DNA of 64,000 nt, from contig CAJNDS010002572.1 of the NCBI GenBank assembly GCA_905221605.1, positions 40,001-104,000 of the forward strand, in the 5' to 3' direction. The notes beneath the pieces are model-generated. The model was given only the letters and a program-made list of their open reading frames with translations. It did not search any database and was not told the origin of the DNA. The position numbers and the translations under genes are program-made. Below are positions 47,143 through 57,565 of the stretch, piece by piece; position 1 is the stretch's first letter, and every line of letters begins with the position of its first letter. Origin of the DNA: Symbiodinium natans. Its lineage: Eukaryota; Sar; Dinophyceae; Suessiales; Symbiodiniaceae.

Positions 47143-47259
47143 GTTCTAGGATGCTGTACCGGGACCAATCGATGTTGTTTCTCTGTTCCACACGTGTATG
47201 AATGCAAGCGCAGCTTCAAAAACTTCGACTCGGATTTTGCCCATGGTATTCAGTCGTGA
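47143..47259 (+). CDS. Candidate terminal exon, Cys-rich
   Basis: Pyrimidine tract and TTCTGGTAG precede it; 38 codons, VLGCCTGTNRCCFSVPHVYE then CKRSFKNFDSDFAHGIQS, stop TGA. An overlapping frame (47202-47450: ERSGKQPVERGMAGGLVYG) is also long, so one of the two is spurious or it is spliced. Confidence 0.45.
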   Translation, partial: VLGCCTGTNRCCFSVPHVYECKRSFKNFDSDFAHGIQS

Positions 47260-47976
47260 CTGCTGAACGGTCTGGAAAGCAGCCGGTGGAAAGGGGGATG
47301 GCGGGGGGGCTTGTCTACGGCAGCGGCGACAGTCTCCTTGTCTCTCCTCGACCATGCGCTCCACTGCGGGTGCTTTGGCCACTGTCCTCCGACAAAGCGC
47401 CTGCTGCCGCCCCGAACAATACCAGCGTTCCTGCGAATGCCGAACAACACCCTAAACCCTAAACCCTAAACCCTAAACCCTGAACACTCCAAGGTCCAAA
47501 AGTGCAACTTCGGAGGTTTCGATACTGTTTTGACACACATGCATCGGAAAAACACCAAAACCACCAAAACCACCACCCGGTCGAAATGCCGGACCCAAGT
47601 CCTAGACCAAAACCCCTATAAAGCTTCTGCATAGCCCTCAAACCTAAAGGGCCCCCCCCCGCCCCCCCTCCTAAAACCCGCATCCCTAGACCCTCAAACC
47701 CACTCCCCCCCGTCCCCAGAAGTAGAACGTATGTGACGTCAAGTCAACCCTGTGCTTATGTAGATGCGGTCCCCGCTCCCTAAACCCTCAAACCAAAAGG
47801 CCTCTCCCAATTGTTTTATACACCCTACACCCTCATACCAAAAGCCCGCCCCCCCCCCGCCCCCGTCATCCTTAACCCTAAACCCTAACCCTCAACCCTC
47901 AACCCTAAACCCTAAACCCTAAACCCTAAACCCTAAACCCTAAACCCTAAACCCTAAACCCCCCCCCCCCCAAAAG

Positions 47977-48059
47977 GCGATGGAGGTCGCCACTGCCGAG
48001 GGCATCCCCTCAGCCATGGCTAGGAGCTTCCCTTTCGGCGGCTCTCGGGGCTTCGAGAG
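47977..48059 (+). CDS. Candidate exon, clear
   Basis: Follows CCCTAAA repeats and poly-C, acceptor CAAAAG; reads AMEVATAEGIPSAMARSFPF then GGSRGFE and ends at AG|GTCTTTTG. Confidence 0.55.
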
Positions 48060-48060
48060 G

Positions 48061-48358
48061 TCTTTTGTCATTATTATTACTGATCTTATTAGTACTATTA
48101 TTACTAGTGCTATTACTATTAACTAGTCTTTTGTATTACTAGTCTGACTACTACTATTTCTACTATTCTTATTGTTATTTCTATTATTGTTTTGGATGGT
48201 TTATGATGACTGCGGTTGTTGGTAGTCTTATTTCATTATGATTCGTATGATTACTATCCTTATTTTACTGTTACTAGTACTACTACAATTAGTATTACAG
48301 ATATTATTGCTTTTATCATTGTTATTGTCATTATTATTGTTATTATTATTATTGTTAT

Positions 48359-48411
<53 letters not shown>

Positions 48412-48413
48412 CC
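48061..48413. repeat. ATT/ACT trinucleotide-rich tract ending in (AGT)n
   Basis: Imperfect TTA/TAC trinucleotides, then about 18 perfect AGT/GTA units at 48358-48413. The Ser, Val and Ile homopolymer frames are artefacts. Confidence 0.9.
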
Positions 48414-48464
48414 ATTGCTTCTTTTAAAATCATGACGCTCTAAACCCTAAACCCCCCAAAAAAG

Positions 48465-48562
48465 CCGCTGGCGCAGGAGCAACATGCAATCGTCTTAGCC
48501 GGCGCAGTGGCCTGAGACTTGAGATCACCGACGGAGCCTCGAAACGGCCACTTCCCCGCTGA
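48465..48562 (+). CDS. Candidate terminal exon
   Basis: After CCAAAAAAG; reads AGAGATCNRLSRRSGLRLEI then TDGASKRPLPR and TGA. TTTAGGG repeats begin soon after (48568), so a spliced rather than terminal end is also possible. Confidence 0.45.
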
Positions 48563-48833
48563 ACCTTGGGTTTAGGGTTTAGGGTTTAGGGTTTAGGGTT
48601 TAGGGTTTAGGGTTTAGGGTTTAGGGCTTAGGGTTCAGAATCTTTGTGGATTGAGGGCTTAGGGGTTCAGTGGTTTAGGGGTTTGGGATTTAAGGGTCTG
48701 AGGGTCTCAGGGTTTAGGGTTTTGTAGGGTTTTGGGCTGAAAGCCGTGCACCCGAAAGCCCCTCTAGGATGGGAGGGCTTCTATTGCTGTTCCCTAGGAG
48801 TGTATAGATGGCTCCTTGTGAAAATTGATGAGT

Positions 48834-48930
48834 GTATATATATATATATATATTATATATATATATATATATGCATTATATATACACATATACATATATA
48901 TATATATACCTATATATATATATATATACA
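48834..48930. repeat. (TA)n microsatellite
   Basis: Interrupted TA/TATACA repeats; Tyr/Ile-rich frames here are not genes. Similar (TA)n tracts occur at 9056-9072, 50731-50772 and 55140-55225. Confidence 0.9.
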
Positions 48931-49227
48931 TGGGGCCGCAACAAAAAACCCTACTTCCTGTGCCAAGAATTCGAAACCCAAACGCCAAACGCCCCCAAAA
49001 CCCTTAGGCCCCAAAGTCCCCTAAAGCCCCAAACTCTCCGCACCCTCCCCATAAACGGCTTGTGGTTTCGCGTTCAGGGTTTGGGGTTCAGGGTTTACCG
49101 TTTAGGACGTAGCGGGCTTGAGGATGGTTTAGTGGCTTTTGGGGTCGGCAGGGCTTAGGAAACCCGAAACCCGAAACCCTAAACCCTGAACCCTACACCC
49201 TAAAACCTAAACCCTAAACCTCAAGAG

Positions 49228-49292
49228 TGGACCCTCTTGTTGAACTTCGCCAGAGCCCTCGGCCGAGGCTGCTCGGAAGCGCTGGCTGTGGC
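49228..49292 (+). CDS. Candidate exon
   Basis: Reads WTLLLNFARALGRGCSEALA then V and ends at GTAAGC, a consensus donor. Preceded by CCCTAAA units. Confidence 0.5.
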
Positions 49293-49595
49293 GTAAGCAT
49301 GCTTAATGGAAGTTAAAAGACCGTACTGCGGGGTTGTAGGATTGATTCGGGCGTTTAGGGTTTGAGGGTTTTAGGGCCGACGTGTGTGTGCACATATAGA
49401 TATTTATATGTATCTGTGGCCCCTGGGGTTTCTGGCTTGGAGATTGTAGGGCTTAGTGGGCTAGGGTTTAGGGCCCACAGGGTTTGAGTGCTACCAGGGG
49501 TCTACCAAGATCCCTAAACCCTAAACCCTGAACCCTGAACCCTGAACCCTGAACCCTGAACCCCAAACCCGAAATCCGAAACCCTAAACCTCCTG

Positions 49596-49655
49596 CGAAC
49601 TACCGGCAATCTCTGGAGCTCCTGAGCCCTGATCATGGCAATTGTGGAGGTGCAG
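49596..49655 (+). CDS. Candidate exon
   Basis: Reads ANYRQSLELLSPDHGNCGGA and ends at CAG|GTAAGG. Preceded by CCCTGAA/CCCTAAA units, followed by TTTAGGG. Confidence 0.55.
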
Positions 49656-50152
49656 GTAAGGTTTTCAGGGTTTAGGGTTTAGGGTTTAGGGCTTAGGGTC
49701 TATGGTTCCCCAACCTCCTAAACTCTAAAGCTTAAACCTTCTACTCTAAACCCCAAACTAATTAAACCCTAAACCACAATTGCGGGGCATGCGTACCGAT
49801 TTACCTTTTGGGGGAGGTTGAAGAGGGCAGCATTCAAGAAGGCCTGCAATGACACGAAGTGGTTTAGGGTTTTGGGCTCAGTTTGTTTCTTTGGGTTTAG
49901 GGTTTAGGGTTTTCCGGTTTTTGGCGTATGGGTGGGCACATTTTGCTTCGGTGGTAAGCTTTTGCAGTAGAAGCTTGGAAACGAGCAAACGGAAACGTTG
50001 GCGAGTTGCATGGCTATCCCCGTTTCTCTCCCCTTGGCAGCCCGAAGCCTCTCAAGAGTTCCTGAACCGAAAAGCTTCACGAAGCCCTAAGCCCAAAGCC
50101 CCATACCCCCACCCACCTAAACCCCTAAGCCCGAACCCCCGACCCCCAACAG

Positions 50153-50251
50153 AAAGGTCTAACCAAGGGGGCCGTGGCTCCCAAGCCCCCCAAGCCGATG
50201 TTCGCACTTTCTGGGGCTGCAGCCCATGCCACGTCCATGGAACATGACTGA
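50153..50251 (+). CDS. Candidate terminal exon, KGLTKGAVAPKPPKPMF
   Basis: Acceptor CCCAACAG, phase 0, 32 codons ending SGAAAHATSMEHD with TGA. No TTTAGGG array directly downstream. Confidence 0.6.
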   Translation, partial: KGLTKGAVAPKPPKPMFALSGAAAHATSMEHD

Positions 50252-50987
50252 ACATCTTCGGAACTCCTACCCTGTTTAGGGTTCCGGGTTTTTCGGGTTT
50301 TTTTTCTGAAGAACCCTGGGTGGCTCATGCAAGGTTTGCTTTCGTTGTGAGAAGCATCCTCTCAGCCCAGGTTCCGAAAAAGGCGAGGGTCATTTTTTGG
50401 GCTTGCTCTTTGCGTCTTAGACCTGCTGGCCGCCATGCAGTCCTTCGGCCCTCATGACGCCATGCGACCGCCTCAGAATCGAATTCTATACCCCTACAAC
50501 CCTTAAGCCCTTCTCATCATGCCTTGGGGTCGCTCTACATATAGGAAGGTCCTCACTACATTGCGCCCTGCACTTCATGTGATTTATAGTAAGCACCCCT
50601 CCTCCCCCTCAAAAGAGTCATCACATCATGTTGAGAACTCTCCAACCTTGTGCCATGTCGGAGTGTTTTATGTTGTTCAATAGGCAGGGTCTCTATAGTT
50701 TGTTTCAGTGAGTGTACTGGCGGCTCCTTAGACATATATATATATATATTATACATATATATATATATATATGTGTGCTCACCAGTGGATGCTCAGGTGG
50801 TTTGGAGTGCAGGGGTTTCGGACTTTCGGGTTTTGGGGCGTTTTGGGGGGCACAGAGGGTTTCGGAGTGGGCTTAGGGTTTGGATTAGAGTGGTACAGAA
50901 AGGATCTCGAAACCCTAAATCCCGAACCCTAAAACCCTAAACCCTCAAACCCTAAACCCTAAACCCTAATTAAGTCTTTAAAACCAG

Positions 50988-51069
50988 GCTCTACACGGAT
51001 CCCTTCCGGAGATCGTGGAGCACTCCAAGTATCAAGCCGAGCGCTCGGAAGAAGGGCACTCGGATTGCG
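50988..51069 (+). CDS. Candidate exon, clear
   Basis: Acceptor AAAACCAG; reads ALHGSLPEIVEHSKYQAERS then EEGHSDC and ends at GTTGAGGG. Confidence 0.55.
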
Positions 51070-51587
51070 GTTGAGGGTTTTGGGGTGTAGGAGCTAGGGT
51101 TCAGGTTTAGGGTTAGGGGTTAGGGTTCAGGGTTATTGGTTTAGGTTTTGGGGTTTTGGAGTGTTGTGGTTTAGGCGTTGGCCTTGTAAGGTTGAAGCTT
51201 GAAAGTAATGCACTGGCACCTCATGGGCCCGAGACGAGCCTAAGTTTACAAACGCTCTCAGCCCACCCGAACACTAACCCAACAGTCTCAGAAGCGCCAA
51301 GCCATGAACCTCACAAAACCCAAACCTCATATGAACACACACACCCACACACTCCCACACACCCCACACACCCCAAAACTGAAAACCCTAAACTCCCCAA
51401 AGACCCCTAAAAACCCTAAAGCCCTAAACTTAAAACCCCAAATCCCTAAACTCCCAAACCCTAAACCCCCAACCCCTAAAACCCCTACCCCGAAAACCCC
51501 TAAATCTGAAAACCACTACGCCCCAGAACCCCTAAACCCCTAAACTCCCTAAACCCCAAAACCCCGAACCCCAAATCCCTAACCCTA

Positions 51588-51665
51588 AACCCTAAACCCT
51601 AAACCCTAAACCCTAAACCCTAAACCCTAAACCCTAAACCCTAAACCCTAAACCCTAAACCCCAA
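51588..51665. repeat. CCCTAAA array
   Basis: About 11 perfect units, preceded by about 200 bp of degenerate units (51360-51585), on the acceptor side of the exon at 51682. Confidence 0.95.
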
Positions 51666-51681
51666 ACCCCAAACCCTGCCA

Positions 51682-51802
51682 TGCCTTCTAGCAGCCTGAG
51701 ACCCGGGGTGGCGGCGGCGCACCTGACCCTCTGCAGCTGGGGGAGCCCCGATCCGCAACATCGGAATCCTGAGAGCCAGGGAGCCCCAGAGTCCGGGGGG
51801 CG
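51682..51802 (+). CDS. Candidate exon
   Basis: Reads SSSLRPGVAAAHLTLCSWGS then PDPQHRNPESQGAPESGG before GTTTAAGGGTTTAGGG. Start uncertain; an internal AGCAG (51691-51695) could be the acceptor. Confidence 0.4.
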
Positions 51803-52449
51803 TTTAAGGGTTTAGGGTTTAGGGGGTTTTAGGGTTTGGGGTTTAGGGGCTTAGGTTTTTTGGGGTTTAGGGGTTTAGGGTTTAGGGCTTCAAGGGTTTG
51901 GGGTTGAGGGCTTGCGGACTAAAGAGTCCAACCGTTTGCTAATTAGGCAGCACAACTTCAGCTCCAGTTTGTTGGTTTTTAGGGAGATTGAACGTCGCAG
52001 CGCGCGTGCGCGGTGGTTTGGCCTTTTCCCACCCTCATCGAGGGGTTGTTAGATGCTCGGTCAACCAGTCTCCTCGTACTCCTCGCGCGGTCTCCGGGCC
52101 TGTGCCTCCCATCCTCAAGCCCTAAACCCTAAAGCCCTAAACCCTAAAGCCCTAAACCCAAAAGCCCTAAACCCTAAACCCTAAAGCCCTAAACCCTAAA
52201 GCCCTAAACCCTAAACCCTAACGAGAATCCAGCAGAGCGTCGTGCCGAATATACCTGGAGTGCCCACACCCAGAGTGTCCGAACAAGCTGTGCACCGTTT
52301 GGCTTTTGATTGCACCACGAGTTGGAGCTCGCGTGGAGATGGTCTCACATCGCCATCCGGGCGCCAGCTTGTGCATATGGTACATGTGCGCGGCATTGAG
52401 CATGGAGCTTGTGCAGGACATCACACCCACACACACAAGACTTTGTTGA

Positions 52450-52897
52450 ATGTGCGCAGGTGTCTGTGTGTGTGTGTGTAAGTGCAAGTGTAAGCGTAAG
52501 CGGAAGTGTAAGCGTAAGCGGAAGCGGAAGCGGAAGCGGAAGCACACATAAACGTATACATAAATAGATAAATACATTAATAAATGTAAATATAAATATA
52601 ATTATAAATAAATATATATATATATATATATATAAATTGATGTGTGTGTGTGTGTGTTTCTTATGGGTGCGGCGTGTGTGTGTGTGTGTAAGTGTGTAAG
52701 TGTGTAAGTGTGTAAGTGTGTAAGTGTGTAAGTGTGTAAGTGTGTAAGTGTGTAAGTGTGTGTGTGTGTGTAAGTGGGTGTGTGTGTGTGTGTGTAAGTG
52801 GGTGTGTAAGTGGGTGTGTGTGTGTGTGTAAAAGCGTGTGTGTGTGTGTGTGTGTGGGTGTGTGTGTAAAAGCGTGTGTGTGTGTGTGTGTGTGTAA

Positions 52898-52933
<36 letters not shown>

Positions 52934-53219
52934 GTGTGTGTGTGTGTGTGTGTAAAAGTGTGTGTGTGTGTGTGTAAAAGTGTGTGTAAGTAAGTAAGTA
53001 AGCAAGCAAGTAAGTGGGTGTGTGTGTGTGTGTGTAAAGTGTGTGTGTGTGTGTGTGTGTGTAAGTGTGTGTAAGTGTGTGTAAGTGTGTGTAAGTGTGT
53101 GTAAGTGTGTGTAAGTGTGTGTAAGTGTGTGTAAGTGTGTGTAAGTGTGTGTAAGTGTGTGTGTGTGTGTAAGTGTGTGTGCGTGTGTGTCAGTAAGTAA
53201 GTAAGTAAGTCAGTAAGTA

Positions 53220-53262
<43 letters not shown>

Positions 53263-53335
53263 GTGCGTGGGTGTGTGTGTGTGTGTGTGTGTCTGTGTGT
53301 GTCTGTGTGTCTCTGTGTGTGTGTGTGTAATGTCG
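52450..53335. repeat. Complex GT/GTAA microsatellite
   Basis: GTAAGC/GGAAGC hexamers, then (GT)n broken by GTAA, (GTGTAA)n and (GTAA)n. Strand asymmetry is complete over nearly 900 bp. The His/Thr and Cys/Val frames are artefacts. Confidence 0.95.
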
Positions 53336-53831
53336 AATTAGGGCCTTTTTTGTCGAGGTTTCGAGGCTCACGTGGTGCTTTTGTGTCAGTCACGGCTGTC
53401 GCAAGTATCGCGACCTTTCGAAGTCCAAGCTCGGAGCAGACGAGCTTCCACAAGACTCGGTTCTCACTGCTTCAAGCTCAAACCCTAAACCCTAAGCCCC
53501 AAACCCTAAACCCTAAACCCCCTAAACTGTGAAGATAGCAGCAGCCCAAGCAACTTCTTCTCAAAGCTGCTCCAAGCCCTCAAGCCACGCCCCCACGACG
53601 TCCCAACAACACTGAACCCAGAATAGCCCTTAAAACCCCACAAGAGTCCGAAAAACCCTAGCAACCCTCAATAAAATTTTAAAAACCGAAAAGAACCCTA
53701 GAAGACCCTCAGAAAATCAAAAAGACCCTCGAGCCCCTGGGCCCAAGGTCTAGGTTTCGAGAAAGTCCGCTTCCGCGGACGTCCCCCGGAGGAGACGACT
53801 CGCGTCGCCAGGGGCTTAAAGTAGTGGGTCT

Positions 53832-53892
53832 CTACCGGCACTTGGCTTTTTGGAACCAAGCAGGGCAAACCTGTTTCATGTTCCAAGCAAGC
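53832..53892 (-). CDS. Minus-strand gene, terminal exon
   Basis: Read on the minus strand after GGGCCTAG: LAWNMKQVCPAWFQKAKCR and TAG (53834-53832). It joins in phase to the exon at 53983 if family C copy 2 is removed. Confidence 0.5.
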
Positions 53893-53982
53893 CTAGGCCC
53901 TCGGGACTTTTTATACTTTCCCTTATTGGGTTTAAGAGGATCATGTCCAAGAATATTTTTCAGAGGGTGTTAAGGGCCATCC
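53893..53982 (-). mobile_element. Family C introner-like element (copy 2), without telomeric insert
   Basis: 90 bp. On the + strand it runs CTAGGCCCTCGGGACTTT through GGGTTTAAGAGGATCA and AATATTTTTCAGAGG to TTAAGGGCCATC. In the minus-strand gene it is a GA-AG intron (AG|GATGG ... CCTAG|G) and its removal keeps the frame (KTRLAW). It is inserted in the opposite orientation to copy 1 relative to the host gene. Confidence 0.6.
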
Positions 53983-54374
53983 TAGTTTTGGATTCGAACT
54001 TCAACTCCCAGCCTCTGCCGCGCACGACATCATCAGTTGAAAAGTTTTTCTTGCCCAGGACAGGTGAACACAGGTTCCCAGCCCCTTGCTGAGACAGAAT
54101 ATCGCATTGGAACCTTTCCCGCTTAGGGTTGAGAGATTCGGGTTTGTAGGGTAGGTGGTCACACATACACTGCAGCCATGCGGACTTAAAAATGTCGGAA
54201 GATCTGAAGCACTCTGCAAAAGACGGCATCGGCGCAGCCCGCACGAAGTTGGCGTGACGAGAGAGGTTCAGGGCAGGGTATCCCTTCGCGACATTTCCAG
54301 GGGTGGCAGGTGAGGGACGACGGTTTAAAGAGGCTTGGGCCTCAGCACAAACAACGTGGGGGACGTCAATTTGC
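53983..54374 (-). CDS. Minus-strand gene, long exon
   Basis: Minus frame reads IDVPHVVCAEAQASLNRRPS, PATPGNVAKGYPALNLSRH, ANFVRAAPMPSFAECFRSSD, IFKSAWLQCMCDHLPYKPES, then CDILSQQGAGNLCSPVLG and WELKFESKT. The plus strand is closed here. No domain is recognised. The 5' border lies in telomere-like sequence (54375-54420). It is the only well-supported minus-strand gene seen. Confidence 0.55.
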
Positions 54375-54678
54375 AACCCTAAACCTCGAAACCCGAAAAC
54401 CTCCCGAAACCCTAAACCCAAAACCCGAATCCCGAAAACCTGAACCCCGACCCTTAAACCCCGAAACCCTGAACCCCGACCCTTGAATCCTGACCCCGAA
54501 GTTCTGAAACCCTGAGCACCCTAAACCCCAAGCCCTAAACCCCAAACCCTAAACCCCAAACAATAAACGCCAAACCCTAAACCCTAAACCCCAAGCCCTA
54601 AACCCCAAACCCTAAACCCCAAACCCTAAACCCTAAACTCTAAACCCTAAACCCTAAACCCCGAACCCCAAACCCTAG

Positions 54679-54761
54679 CCAAGGCCGGGCTTCCTTCCGG
54701 TGGTCCCGCGAAGCGGGACTACCTCACGAAGTTTGCAGCCGGGCCCCCGAGAAGTCAGCTG
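54679..54761 (+). CDS. Candidate exon
   Basis: After ACCCTAG; reads KAGLPSGGPAKRDYLTKFAA then GPPRSQL and ends at GTCAGTT. Confidence 0.5.
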
Positions 54762-54835
54762 GTCAGTTCTCTAAACTAGGGATCCTTGCTTGGGGTTTAG
54801 GGTTTAGGTTTAGGGTTTAGGGTTTAGGGTTTAGG

Positions 54836-54930
54836 GTCTAGGGTCTAGGGTCTAGGGTCTAGGGTCTAGGGTCTAGGGTCTAGGGTCTAGGGTCTAGGGT
54901 CTAGGGTCTAGGGTTTAGGGTCTAGGGTCT
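54836..54930. repeat. Homogenised GGGTCTA array
   Basis: About 13 units of one telomere variant, flanked by normal TTTAGGG on its left. Confidence 0.95.
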
Positions 54931-55564
54931 AGGCTAGGGTTTATTTAGAGTCTTGGGGTTTGGAGTTACTACTACAAGGCGGCCCCTAATATCTGGGGCA
55001 CCCCAAGTAATTTTGAGAAGTCACCAGCACTTGAAGTTTCTTGGGTAGATTTGCAAGTCCGGGAGGGTTACGGCTTTAGGGAAAAGGTTGTAGGGTACAC
55101 ACATATACATAAAGACAGGTACATGCATACAAAAAACATGCATACATACATGCATGCATACATATAATATACATATAATATACATATAATGTATATATAT
55201 ATATATGTATATGTATATGTATATCTATGTGAGAGAGAGAGAACAGGGTTCATGTAGGGGAAGGGTACTCAGAAGTAGGTTTGCATCTGAATATATGTAC
55301 CAGAACTCCTGCTATGCCAAGAGTTGTGATCTCAACTGGGTGTCAGGTTTGGGGTTGAGGGCCTAAGGTTTAGGTTGGGGTGCAGGGATTAGGGTTGAGG
55401 TCGTAGGGTTTTGGGACCCCCCTCAACCCAAAGAGGGCACTTGCAAAATCACAGGGGGCCTCCCTTTCAGCCAGGAACCCTAAACCCTCAACCCTAAACC
55501 CTATAAACCCTAAACCCTAAACCCTAAACCAAACCCTAAACCCTGCATGTTCACGTCCTTTCAG

Positions 55565-55647
55565 ACTTTGTCCCCCGCTGCCAGAAGCGAGACGGGCGCA
55601 TGCGCACGGACGTGAAAGCCCCTCCAGAGCCGCTTGGGATGTCTTGA
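55565..55647 (+). CDS. Candidate terminal exon
   Basis: Acceptor GTCCTTTCAG; reads FVPRCQKRDGRMRTDVKAPP then EPLGMS and TGA. Confidence 0.55.
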
Positions 55648-55678
55648 GCTGTCATTTGCTTAAGAACCGCCCAAAAAA

Positions 55679-55780
55679 AACCCTATATTGCCCTTACAAG
55701 GAGGATTATTGTTTTTTTTTGCTTAAGGCCCCCCAGAGTAAAAAGGTTAAAATCCCTATGTTGCCCTTATAAGGAGGATT
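55679..55780. repeat. Two copies of a 73-bp-spaced repeat
   Basis: CCCTATATTGCCCTTACAAG and CCCTATGTTGCCCTTATAAG, each followed by GAGGATT. Downstream of the terminal exon, possibly 3' flank. Confidence 0.7.
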
Positions 55781-55986
55781 TGTTTGTAGTTGTTTTTTGT
55801 TTTTTTTGTTGGGGGGGGGGGGGGGGGAGTTCTGAAGCAATGAGTAGTGAGTCTTCGGCATCAGGGCTTAAAGCTTTGCAGTTGGATGTTTCAAACAATG
55901 TTATTGATTTGTTTTTACACGTAGACATATATACAGACACTGTGAGACACCACCATCATAATATGCATATATACATATGTATATAT

Positions 55987-56025
<39 letters not shown>

Positions 56026-56039
56026 CATAGATGTGTGTC

Positions 56040-56362
56040 TGTGTAATGTATGTATGTATGTATGTATGTATGTATGTATGTATGTATGTATGTATGTATG
56101 TATGTATGTATGTATATATGTATGTAGGTATGTATGTATGTAGGTATGTAGGTATGTAGGTATGTAGGTATGAATGTATGAATGTATGAATGTATGAATG
56201 TTTGAATGTTTGAATGTTTGAGTGTATGAGTGTATGAGTGTATGAGTGTATGAATGTATGAATGTATGAATGTATGAATGTATGAGTGTATGAATGTATG
56301 AAAATGTATGAATGTGTATGTATGTATATGTATGTATGTAGGTATGTAGGTATGCATGCATG
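56040..56362. repeat. GTAT/GAAT tetranucleotide satellite
   Basis: (GTAT)n, (GTAG)n and (GAAT)n blocks over 320 bp. Tyr/His/Thr and Met-rich frames are artefacts. Confidence 0.95.
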
Positions 56363-56401
56363 TGATGGGCTGGCTCTGTTTTTTCCCGTTTTACGGGGCA
56401 G

Positions 56402-56478
56402 ACGTTCTGGGCTTCAAGATCTCAAGGTTGGAGGTCTCGTTTGCGTCAGCAGGGCGGGCGGCCGCCTGGAGGTTCATT
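56402..56478 (+). CDS. Candidate exon
   Basis: Acceptor TACGGGGCAG; reads VLGFKISRLEVSFASAGRAA then AWRFI, followed by TTTAGGGTATAT. A second frame (RSGLQDLKVGGLVCV) is open. Confidence 0.4.
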
Positions 56479-56789
56479 TAGGGTATATATACGGTTTGGG
56501 GTTTAGGGTTTAGGGTTTGGACATGGGATTGCATATTTCTGAACTCGAGTCCCCGAAGAGAAGCCTGTCTCTGTGGACACTGGGGGATGACAGGCTCTTG
56601 GAGGCCTATCGAGGAGGCTCCAAATACCCTGAACCCTTAGTCCCAAAACACAGAGGCTCTTTAAGGCCTAGAAGCTTCGAGCCCTAAACCCTAAACCCCT
56701 ATTTCCTGAACCCTAGAGGCTCTTTAAGGGCTAGACATCAACGGCTCCTAACTGGGGCCTGGGCCTAGGTTCATCCTTTCTCGTGCGCG

Positions 56790-56844
56790 ATGGCAGACGA
56801 TGAAGCCACCTGGACTTTTTTCCGACAGTCGCGGCACTTTCTGG
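56790..56844 (+). CDS. Candidate first exon, MADDEATWTFFRQSRHF
   Basis: ATG in GCGCGATGGCAG context; reads to HFL and ends at G|GTTTAGGG. An acidic start followed by aromatic and basic residues. The next exon in phase was not identified with certainty. Confidence 0.5.
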
Positions 56845-57125
56845 GTTTAGGGGAACGGTGTAGGCAATGTAGGGTTTTGGGGCTATTCCCAGGTACACTC
56901 TGGGCTTCTGGGTTGGATCTGTCAGATCGGCTTGGGTTCCGTCATTCTTTCTGTCTTCTCTGTCTTCTCTCTCTCTCTATTGCACTCATGGCTTCTCTTG
57001 AGTAATTTCGGGTGAGTCCTTCATATCCGAAACCCTTGAAACCCTTTAAACCCTAGATACCCTAAACCCTACACTCACCCTAAACCCTAAACCCTACAAA
57101 CCCTAGATTCCAATTCTTGTCCAAG

Positions 57126-57231
57126 GTACGACATGAACTGGAGTGCCTACAACGACGTCGCAAGGCCCACTTGCTGTTAGTGCAGCCATCGGCGCAAGGG
57201 CAGGCAGACTTTCTTCGCATGCAGGAGGATT
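57126..57231 (+). CDS. Candidate exon, clear
   Basis: After TTGTCCAAG; reads VRHELECLQRRRKAHLLLVQ then PSAQGQADFLRMQED and runs into TTTAGGG repeats at 57229. Confidence 0.55.
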
Positions 57232-57318
57232 TAGGGTTTAGGGTTTAGGGTTTAGGGCTTAGGGTTTAGGGTTTAGGGTTTAGGGTTTAGGGTTTAGGGT
57301 TTAGGGTTTAGGGTTTAG
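57229..57318. repeat. TTTAGGG array
   Basis: About 12 units with one GGGCTTA variant. Confidence 0.95.
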
Positions 57319-57369
57319 TGTTTGGAGTTGAGGGCTTGGTTTTTTTAGGGTTTTGGGGGGAGGTTTAGT

Positions 57370-57488
57370 ACGGAGCTCGTAGAAGCTGTTCTGCAGCCGG
57401 GCCACTGCGCGTCCCTGCATATGTCGGCCCTGGTCGCGAATGAACCGTGTCGGAGTGGCGGAGCCCACGCGCAAGTGCCAAGAGGGTT
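57370..57488 (+). CDS. Candidate exon, clear
   Basis: Reads ELVEAVLQPGHCASLHMSAL then VANEPCRSGGAHAQVPR. It lies close to the previous exon with TTTAGGG/GGGTTTAG between. Confidence 0.55.
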
Positions 57489-57565
57489 CAGCGTAACCAC
57501 CGTTCAGGGTTTAGGATTCAGGGTTTAGGGTGTAGGCTGGGGTTCGACTGGAGTTGAGGACTCCA

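Noticed and set aside
48216-48443. Ile/Val/Ser homopolymer ORF
   Set aside because: It is a trinucleotide repeat read in frame.
52602-53009. His/Thr-rich proteins on the minus strand
   Set aside because: They are translations of a GT/GTAA microsatellite.
55915-56361. Tyr/His/Ile/Thr repeat proteins on the minus strand
   Set aside because: They are translations of a GTAT/GAAT tetranucleotide satellite.
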